Of a stretch of 26,150 nucleotides of DNA, positions 21,915-26,150 are shown in pieces. The notes beneath the pieces were generated by a model. The model saw only the letters and a list, made by a program, of their open reading frames with translations, was not told the origin of the DNA and ran no database searches. Every line of letters starts with the position of its first letter. Within the stretch, counting starts at the first letter, position 1. The stretch spans positions 1 through 26,150 of the IMG/VR virus record IMGVR_UViG_3300006919_000379, one strand, 5' to 3'. A program made the position numbers and the translations under genes. This DNA comes from a virus.

Positions 21915-22173
21915 CGGACCAATCGCAGCAAACGGAACTTTTACCTACCGTCCCGTAGGAGAAGCGTCCTCCCTCTGGGCCTCTGCAAAACTTACAGCAA
22001 CGACCCTCACCAAGTCCATCAATGGAACTGACTTTACAGGTTCAGATAGTGCTTTCGGTGCAGGTCAGACTCCTCATTACGTCACGTCTGCTCCAGTCCT
22101 TGTGTTTACTGCTCCGGGAGTAGGTGTTGAGACTGGCGTTAGCATTGCTGAGTGGGTCCGAGACCCTGCCTGA
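21892..22173 (+). CDS. Hypothetical protein, 93 aa, structural-protein-like composition
   Basis: Overlaps the nuclease end by 23 bp; starts at 21892 and 21901 (MITNSGP) are both possible. The sequence is rich in Thr, Ser, Gly and Ala (MAWMITNSGPIAANGTFTYR; SINGTDFTGSDSAFGAGQTP; PVLVFTAPGVGVETGVSIAE) without charged helices, more like a beta-rich virion or decoration protein than its replication-type neighbours. It ends in a TGATG junction with the phosphoesterase gene. No family recognised; its odd location is noted in the findings. Confidence 0.65.
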   Translation: MAWMITNSGPIAANGTFTYRPVGEASSLWASAKLTATTLTKSINGTDFTGSDSAFGAGQTPHYVTSAPVLVFTAPGVGVETGVSIAEWVRDPA

Positions 22174-22826
22174 TGGCACGAGTCCTCGTCATCGGGGATA
22201 TACATTGTCCTGCTGATCTCACCAAGTATCGGCAGCACTGTCAGCGTGTCCGCGATAAGTACAAGACCACGAAGACCGTCTTCATCGGTGACATCGTAGA
22301 TGCACACAGGTGGGGGAGATGGGATCCCCATCACGAAGCAGACTCTCCCCCCACTGAGTACAAGAAAACACTCAAGCGGGTGGAGTGGTGGCACAAGAAC
22401 TTCCCCGATGCTCATGTCACCATTGGCAACCACGACATGCGGTCGGTGAAGCAGGCTCGTGCGGTCGGCATCCCCGACAACATGGTGAAGTCGTATGCTG
22501 ATGCTTGGAATACCCCCTCGTGGGAGTGGGTGAACGATGTCGAGATCGACAACGTCCGATACTTTCACGGGGAGGGCTATTCAGGTAAATCCCCCCACCT
22601 CAACGCAGCCATGAACTCGATGAAGTCCACGGTCATGGGGCACATTCATGGGGTTGCTGGGATACAATGGTTCTGTAGGCCGGGAGGCAAATACTTTGGT
22701 ATGGCAGTAGGTTGTGGGGTTGACGTAACCCACCCCTACATGGAATACGCAGAGAAGCACCCTACGAAACCCGTTCTCTCTTGTGGCGTAGTTATCGACG
22801 GACACCCTTACCTAGAGGTTCTTTGA
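22173..22826 (+). CDS. Calcineurin-like metallophosphoesterase, 217 aa
   Basis: The start at 22173 (TGATG with the preceding stop) gives MARVLVIGDIHCPADLTKYR, putting metal motif I GDIH at residues 8-11. Motif II is FIGDIVDAHRWG, motif III IGNHDMR, and motif IV GHIHG near residue 160: the full set of two-metal ligands of the superfamily. Members act on nucleotides, RNA, DNA ends (Mre11/SbcD, Lambda-like phosphatases) or phosphoproteins. Here the neighbourhood of polymerase and ERCC4 nuclease suggests DNA or nucleotide phosphoester cleavage (inference). It has two CCCCCCAC copies (22347, 22591) in different frames. Confidence 0.88.
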   Translation: MARVLVIGDIHCPADLTKYRQHCQRVRDKYKTTKTVFIGDIVDAHRWGRWDPHHEADSPPTEYKKTLKRVEWWHKNFPDAHVTIGNHDMRSVKQARAVGIPDNMVKSYADAWNTPSWEWVNDVEIDNVRYFHGEGYSGKSPHLNAAMNSMKSTVMGHIHGVAGIQWFCRPGGKYFGMAVGCGVDVTHPYMEYAEKHPTKPVLSCGVVIDGHPYLEVL

Positions 22827-23068
22827 TGGCTAAAACCGATCAACAGAAAGCAAGAGAAATTGTCGGTGCTTTTGTAGAAGAGTGCGGTGCAGATGCTGTA
22901 GTTGTAATCTACAGTAAAGTAAAAAGGCAGAAGACAGAAACCCATCTTGTTCCATTTGGGAATGCCCACACTTGTAATGCTCTTATTGATTATGCTTATG
23001 AGACTTACGAGCCTCTTACCTCCCCGGATATCGAATTAGAAATAGAAGACGATGACGACGACTCATAG
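22826..23068 (+). CDS. Small protein with acidic tail, 80 aa
   Basis: TGATG-coupled to the phosphoesterase; starts MAKTDQQKAREIVGAFVEEC and shows a compact alpha/beta-like pattern (GADAVVVIYSKVKRQKTETH) before an extreme acidic tail (EIEDDDDDS). No function recognised. Codon use looks more A/T-rich than in the phosphoesterase. The last 17 bp overlap the next gene. Confidence 0.7.
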   Translation: MAKTDQQKAREIVGAFVEECGADAVVVIYSKVKRQKTETHLVPFGNAHTCNALIDYAYETYEPLTSPDIELEIEDDDDDS

Positions 23069-23318
23069 AGCAATCAACATCCAAGCCGTGACCGGAGTAC
23101 TCCAACTCGTAGTGTTGGTGCTTGGAGTAGGCGGTCTTTTCTTTACCATCGGTTCAAGAGATGGGATGCTTAAAGATGCCGCAGAAGAAATCTCTGACCT
23201 CAAGTCAATCTCTTCCGATCTTCTCAAGGCTCAGACTCTTTCTCAAACCCAAGACGCACAGCATAGTCAAATGCTTAAAGACATTCTTCGACGGATCGAC
23301 AGGCTCGAAGGATCCTGA
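23052..23318 (+). CDS. Membrane-anchored coiled-coil protein, 88 aa (possible frameshift partner)
   Basis: One N-terminal membrane segment (residues about 10-34, AVTGVLQLVVLVLGVGGLFF) followed by a heptad-like helix (EEISDLKSISSDLLKAQTLS and a later DILRRIDRLEGS). Topology resembles phage inner-membrane spanin subunits or other small membrane/coiled-coil phage proteins. It ends at UCC-UGA-U; the +1 frame directly continues as a long lipoprotein-like reading frame with no start of its own. So this may be the zero-frame product, with a fused product made by +1 frameshifting. Confidence 0.72.
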   Translation: MTTTHRAINIQAVTGVLQLVVLVLGVGGLFFTIGSRDGMLKDAAEEISDLKSISSDLLKAQTLSQTQDAQHSQMLKDILRRIDRLEGS

Positions 23319-23931
23319 TGAAGCATTTCGTGTACTTGAAAGACGCATCTGGGCATTTATTTTATTGCTCGTTGTACTCTTTTCTCCATTTCTTCTTGGG
23401 TCCTGTTCTGCTTCAACTGAGATCGCCAAGGCGTCGACCGTCATTGGAGACAAGGCAGCATCGTCGAAGAACCGCTTCGCCGTTATTGAAGAGGAAGCCG
23501 GGACGACGACGCCAGACTTGGCAGTGATCAAGAGCGAAGCAGTGGGGGGACAGCGGGAACAGGATGCAATCCTGACCTACGCCTCCGACATTCAACACCT
23601 GCTTCCTTCAGTAGAAGACCAGACGCCCTACTGGCTAAACGTCGTGGAGTACGGCCTCATAGTCTTAGGAATCATTGGGACTTGCTGGCTTCTGTGGTAC
23701 ACTGGTATAGGTTCACTGATAAGGGGGCTGGTGGGATTCATCCCACGAGCAAAGAGACGAGAAGCAAACCTAGCAAGTGAGGCTCTTGATGAGCGTAGTC
23801 CCGTGACGGTTCGGGAACTTGTCGCGGCCAAGCGTGCATCAGACCCGGAGTTCGATAGAGCCTATGAGCGAACAAGAACTGAAAGATCTAGAACGATTCG
23901 CTCGGATGAGAGACCCGCTTCCGGGGACTGA
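23317..23931 (+). CDS. Lipoprotein/membrane reading frame without its own start, 204 codons
   Basis: The frame reads DEAFRVLERRIWAFILLLVV, LFSPFLLGSC, SASTEIAKAST and so on: a charged n-region, a hydrophobic core and a lipobox-like LLGSC, then a soluble stretch. A second hydrophobic helix (VVEYGLIVLGIIGTCWLLWY) and a basic/acidic C-tail follow. No ATG, GTG or TTG lies in frame between 23176 and the hydrophobic core. The in-frame ATGs at 23161 and 23176 lie deep inside the upstream gene and would add a non-signal-like N-terminus; a TTG at 23365 is inside the core. I place the beginning at the UCC-UGA junction, read as a +1 continuation of the 88-aa protein (total about 292 aa). A real indel or an ordinary start at 23161 are the alternatives. 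A lysis or envelope role is possible. Confidence 0.55.
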   Translation, partial: DEAFRVLERRIWAFILLLVVLFSPFLLGSCSASTEIAKASTVIGDKAASSKNRFAVIEEEAGTTTPDLAVIKSEAVGGQREQDAILTYASDIQHLLPSVEDQTPYWLNVVEYGLIVLGIIGTCWLLWYTGIGSLIRGLVGFIPRAKRREANLASEALDERSPVTVRELVAAKRASDPEFDRAYERTRTERSRTIRSDERPASGD

Positions 23932-24094
23932 CTTGTGGATCATCAAAGCGTCTGACATAATCATTAACCTCGTAACCCGTATAAGGAATCTCCAATGCTG
24001 CACCTCGCCTCAATCGAAAGCCTGCTCGGATCAATCTGGTTTGCAGGACTCACCTGTCTCATCGGATACATCGGGGGATGCCTCTTCCGCGTAA
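23864..24094 (+). CDS. Small hypothetical protein, 76 aa
   Basis: Starts inside the end of the preceding frame; the in-frame Met at 23864 (MSEQELKDLERFARMRDPLP) looks like the true beginning. The first 45 residues are a convincing helical protein (GTDLWIIKASDIIINLVTRI), whereas the last 30 are Ser/Cys/Gln-rich and coincide with the overlapping 42-aa membrane gene, so they may be a by-product of that overlap. No function recognised. Confidence 0.6.
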   Translation: MSEQELKDLERFARMRDPLPGTDLWIIKASDIIINLVTRIRNLQCCTSPQSKACSDQSGLQDSPVSSDTSGDASSA

Positions 24095-24123
24095 GTAAGT
24101 TGAATGGCAAGATTTCAGACTGA
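23995..24123 (+). CDS. Small single-pass membrane protein, 42 aa (holin-like size)
   Basis: ATG preceded by AAGGAATCTCC. The sequence MLHLASIESLLGSIWFAGLT then CLIGYIGGCLFRVSKLNGKI ends SD. One membrane helix with a small-residue face (G-S-x-x-F-A-G, G-Y-I-G-G) and a short basic cytoplasmic end. Similar tiny membrane proteins with an S-I-E-S-L-L-G opening occur in aquatic phages near lysis genes (from memory). A holin/pinholin or membrane-regulator role is possible but unproven. It overlaps the 76-aa gene over 100 bp in another frame. Confidence 0.6.
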   Translation: MLHLASIESLLGSIWFAGLTCLIGYIGGCLFRVSKLNGKISD

Positions 24124-24146
24124 CTACGAAACTACGAAACTACGAA
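24123..24146 (+). repeat. Tandem repeat, 3 x ACTACGAA
   Basis: Three exact 8-bp copies at 24123-24130, 24131-24138 and 24139-24146, followed by a broken fourth (ACTG). It directly follows the stop of the 42-aa gene and precedes a GC-rich hairpin. Confidence 0.85.
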
Positions 24147-24156
24147 ACTGCCTGAC

Positions 24157-24186
24157 CCCCGGCCCCGCGTTCGCGGGGGGCCGGGG
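24157..24186 (+). terminator. Very GC-rich hairpin
   Basis: CCCCGGCCCC (24157-24166) pairs with GGGG-GGCCGGGG (24177-24186), ten perfect pairs; two further pairs can close over a short loop. No T-run follows. It separates the membrane-protein group from the next small-gene group and may act as a terminator, a processing site or a stabiliser. Confidence 0.6.
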
Positions 24187-24213
24187 TTCATCACATTAGA
24201 CAAGGAGAATCAC

Positions 24214-24534
24214 ATGTACGTCAATCTAAGTCACAGCAGTATCGAGTCCATCGCAGAAGGTCTGGCGGATGTCGTCAAGGACTACCTTGAATACGCGGAC
24301 TACGAGAACTACAAGAAGTTGAAGGAGCATGAGTACGCCGGGCACTACACCATCGAGGACATGCTCGAAAAAATCTCCAACAACATGGCGGAGGAGTTTC
24401 ATGGTGACATCGAAAGCGTCATCAACGACTACTTCGACCGCAACGGGTTCTGGCAGCAGGACGCAGAGGAAGCCGTGGACAAGGCGCTAGCCGAAGCCGA
24501 CGAAGAAGAAGAACTAAACAAGGAAGACCAATGA
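24214..24534 (+). CDS. Acidic helical hypothetical protein, 106 aa
   Basis: AAGGAG precedes the ATG. The sequence MYVNLSHSSIESIAEGLADV opens a long helical, acidic protein with a C-terminus EEAVDKALAEADEEEELNKE. No motif recognised; composition (Asp/Glu-rich, few basic residues) is like DNA-mimic or interaction proteins, but this is only composition. It ends in an ATGA overlap with the next gene. Confidence 0.72.
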   Translation: MYVNLSHSSIESIAEGLADVVKDYLEYADYENYKKLKEHEYAGHYTIEDMLEKISNNMAEEFHGDIESVINDYFDRNGFWQQDAEEAVDKALAEADEEEELNKEDQ

Positions 24535-24746
24535 GAATCATCACGATCGACGCACCGGATGAAGGCAAGGATGCAGTGAAGTGGACCTTCAAGCAAGATG
24601 ACAGAACTCGCAGGTGGTACAGCACCTTCAACAAGGTCGAAGAACTTGTACCCTTCAATGTCATCCAAGACAAGATTGAACTGGCAAGAGAGAACCATTG
24701 GAGAATCACAGAGCGTACTTTAGATTTTCCATTTACCGCTAAATGA
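24531..24746 (+). CDS. Small hypothetical protein, 71 aa
   Basis: ATGA overlap with the previous gene. MRIITIDAPDEGKDAVKWTF begins a beta-rich opening followed by an amphipathic helix (FNVIQDKIELARENHWRITE) and a short hydrophobic C-terminus. Looks like a compact alpha/beta mini-domain. No function recognised. Confidence 0.68.
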   Translation: MRIITIDAPDEGKDAVKWTFKQDDRTRRWYSTFNKVEELVPFNVIQDKIELARENHWRITERTLDFPFTAK

Positions 24747-24756
24747 GGAGACAGCC

Positions 24757-24996
24757 ATGGCGTATGCGTTCTTCAAGGAACTCAGCGAAGCAGAAGAAGC
24801 AGACTTTCGGCAGTGGGCTAGATCTAATTATGTGATTGGAGACCCCATCCCCTCTACTTGGCACCCGGTTGTCGTGGACGAGTGCATGTACATGCTCACA
24901 GGAAAGGCAAAGAATGGCTTGGATAGCAAAGAACAACCCGGACTGGGACAAGATCCAACGGCAATGGGAAACCAAGATGGAGAAAGAAATGCTTGA
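24757..24996 (+). CDS. Small hypothetical protein, 79 aa
   Basis: GAGGAG five bases before the ATG. It begins MAYAFFKELSEAEEADFRQW and continues with ARSNYVIGDPIPSTWHPVVV; the last 28 residues coincide with the overlapping next gene and are Gly/Gln-rich. The first 50 residues look like a real helical domain. No family recognised. Confidence 0.65.
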   Translation: MAYAFFKELSEAEEADFRQWARSNYVIGDPIPSTWHPVVVDECMYMLTGKAKNGLDSKEQPGLGQDPTAMGNQDGERNA

Positions 24997-25267
24997 AGAC
25001 AACTTCGATCCCCAGTGGGAGGCAGCGATTCGTGGAGACAGAGAGGCACTGTGCCTTGAACTCCAGACCATGGCCGAAACTGTTGATGCACTTGATACAC
25101 ATCTCCATGCACTCATGAGGCAGATCCATGACCTTAGAAGCGGACTTCAATCAGACCCCCCCACCAGTACCTACAAATCATCCGTGGCCGGAGACATTGG
25201 GACGGGAAGCCTACGAGCATCTCCAAGCACACGGAATCAACGCGATCATTCCACCCCTCCGTTCTAG
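24914..25267 (+). CDS. Hypothetical coiled-coil protein, 117 aa
   Basis: The start at 24914 is chosen because GGAAAGG precedes it and the sequence before it looks like a shadow of the previous gene. MAWIAKNNPDWDKIQRQWET leads into an acidic/basic helix, then TMAETVDALDTHLHALMRQI is a probable coiled coil. The final part (about 45 residues, Ser/Thr/Pro-rich) overlaps the start of the nuclease gene and may be little conserved. No function recognised. Confidence 0.6.
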   Translation: MAWIAKNNPDWDKIQRQWETKMEKEMLEDNFDPQWEAAIRGDREALCLELQTMAETVDALDTHLHALMRQIHDLRSGLQSDPPTSTYKSSVAGDIGTGSLRASPSTRNQRDHSTPPF

Positions 25268-26150
25268 TGACTACGGCACCTGCCTGTCAGATCCCTTTGC
25301 CTACTACATGGCACGACGGCTTGGTGTAGTGCCAGCCGTCAAGTGGTCCAAAGCCATGAACCGGGGCACTTGGATGCACCTCAGGTTCCAGCACTACCAC
25401 CGATCAATCATCGACGCACGAACCCGAATGGAAGAAGCCTTAAGCGAAAGGCTTTCAGAACTTACTGAAAGTTGTAAAGACGCTGGCATCATGGGCTCTG
25501 GGTTGAGCAAGATTCTCGAACGCGAGGAGCGTGACATGCGTTCCTCTTTGGCTTGGTACGAAGCAGCACGAGCCCTCCCCTGCTTGGACGGCCAGTCGTT
25601 CGAGGATCTCCTTCTCAACCCACGATGGCACCGGATGGGTACCGAGTACCGACTCGTCACGTCCATCAAGACCGACGACCGGGCTCGACCCATCCGGTGT
25701 ATCTGTCAACCAGACCTCCTTCTCTACAACAAGGAGGACAACACCGTCTGGATCGTGGACCTGAAAACCACCGCCATCTCCCCCAAGATGCGGTTGGCTA
25801 GTGTGCCTATCGAGTTCCAGTGCGAACACTACATGTTCAGCGTCAATGAACTCTTGAAGACAGGACAAATCCAACGAGCCTTCAAGATCCCCAAGGACGC
25901 AACCCTCGGTGGCATGATGCACCTTACCGTTAGGAAGCCAAGTATTGAGTTCGGGATGAAGGATCGAGACTTCACGATCGACATGTCGCCGTTGAAGTCC
26001 GGGCCCCGCAAAGGCTTGCCTCGCAATACCAAGATCTACGAGGGCGAACCACGGTTCGACAACTACCTCGACAGATGCGATGACTGGTATCAAGCACGGA
26101 AAGACTACATCGACAAGGCACCGGAGTGGGCCGAAGATCCACCCGTCAAC
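25128..26150 (+). CDS. PD-(D/E)XK nuclease, RecB/Cas4-like (cut by right edge)
   Basis: At least 341 residues, open to the right edge. GAGG stands eight bases before the ATG. The N-terminal part has the S-S-D-Y-G-T-C-L-S-D-P-F-A-Y-Y-M-A-R-R-L-G arrangement typical of phage RecB-family nucleases. The catalytic core is visible: D196 in CQPDLLLYN, then D211 and K213 in VDLKTT, with a likely QxxxY-type helix motif in FQCEHYMFS. There is no helicase domain. A single-strand or end-resecting exonuclease used in replication or recombination is expected. The missing C-terminus prevents judging whether an Fe-S cluster (Cas4/AddB type) is present. Confidence 0.85.
   Translation, partial: MTLEADFNQTPPPVPTNHPWPETLGREAYEHLQAHGINAIIPPLRSSDYGTCLSDPFAYYMARRLGVVPAVKWSKAMNRGTWMHLRFQHYHRSIIDARTRMEEALSERLSELTESCKDAGIMGSGLSKILEREERDMRSSLAWYEAARALPCLDGQSFEDLLLNPRWHRMGTEYRLVTSIKTDDRARPIRCICQPDLLLYNKEDNTVWIVDLKTTAISPKMRLASVPIEFQCEHYMFSVNELLKTGQIQRAFKIPKDATLGGMMHLTVRKPSIEFGMKDRDFTIDMSPLKSGPRKGLPRNTKIYEGEPRFDNYLDRCDDWYQARKDYIDKAPEWAEDPPVN

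Larger units (their letters stand above)
3061..25164. repeat. Dispersed octamer CCCCCCAC, 16 copies (often TCCCCCCACT)
   Basis: Counted by eye on both strands. CCCCCCAC on the plus strand starts at 3061, 5241, 7931, 11372, 12872, 14681, 17230, 17960, 20360, 22347, 22591 and 25157; on the minus strand (plus-strand GTGGGGGG) at 4966, 14181, 20805 and 23542. Eight of them fit the decamer TCCCCCCACT. All lie in predicted genes and in different codon phases. About one copy would be expected by chance in this length. Confidence 0.8.

Noticed and set aside
23161-23316. Start of the lipoprotein-like frame at the ATG 23161 (embedded spanin model)
   Set aside because: It would put about 70 unremarkable residues before the signal-like segment, and the weak ribosome binding site lies inside another gene; kept only as an alternative.
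23318-23527. 69-codon frame from the ATG overlapping the stop of the membrane gene
   Set aside because: The sequence turns into Arg/Pro-rich nonsense that mirrors the +1 frame; the lipoprotein frame is far more protein-like.
24123-24146. Short tandem repeat as a CRISPR array
   Set aside because: Copies are 8 bp and contiguous with no spacers.
1-26150. tRNA genes, integrase, IS elements
   Set aside because: Looked for cloverleaf-like and recombinase-type signatures and saw none; a dedicated tRNA search was not possible.

Overview
The window reads as the central part of a virulent-type tailed double-stranded DNA phage, most likely from an aquatic bacterium. The host cannot be named from the sequence. 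Evidence for a tailed phage is a recognisable large terminase, a portal, a scaffold-like protein and a capsid-like protein in the usual relative order, with family A DNA polymerase, an SF3/D5-type helicase, a uracil-DNA glycosylase and several nucleases in the opposite arm. The aquatic origin is an inference, mainly from the tiny lysine-rich proteins behind the capsid gene, which look like families common in marine phages. I see no integrase, repressor-operator switch, tRNA gene, IS element or CRISPR array.

Layout. The left arm (1-11578) is one leftward, tightly packed late operon: two large, charged, unrecognised proteins (464 and 737 aa), two small proteins in the small-terminase position, TerL, a 99-aa protein, portal, acidic scaffold-like protein, major capsid protein, then four consecutive Lys/Arg-rich mini-proteins, the last running off the left edge. 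Most junctions overlap. The right arm (11607-26150) is rightward: D5-type helicase, a roughly 400-bp non-coding segment that looks like a replication origin, a small gene isolated between hairpins and a strong terminator, several clusters of small genes with ATGA/TGATG junctions, a P-loop kinase, a uracil-DNA glycosylase, an HTH protein, DNA polymerase I, an ERCC4-type nuclease, a metallophosphoesterase, a membrane protein cluster and a PD-(D/E)XK nuclease cut by the right edge. The two arms diverge from a gap of only 28 bp.

How it fits together. The right arm supplies unwinding (helicase), synthesis with proofreading (PolA), and end, branch or damage processing (ERCC4, phosphoesterase, PD-(D/E)XK, UDG, kinase). 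The left arm supplies packaging and head assembly. Three good intrinsic terminators (about 13728, 15932 and 17367) and a series of very GC-rich hairpins cut the right arm into transcription units.

Most notable observations: (1) the octamer CCCCCCAC occurs 16 times on the two strands, spread through coding sequence in different reading frames and biased to one strand regardless of gene direction; (2) a UCC-UGA-U junction joins a membrane/coiled-coil gene to a lipoprotein-like reading frame that has no credible start of its own, suggesting +1 frameshifting; (3) two mutually exclusive hairpins sit between the capsid gene and the basic-protein cluster, and one hides the downstream ribosome binding site; (4) there is an iteron-bearing candidate origin; (5) the polymerase and the glycosylase have altered active-site motifs.
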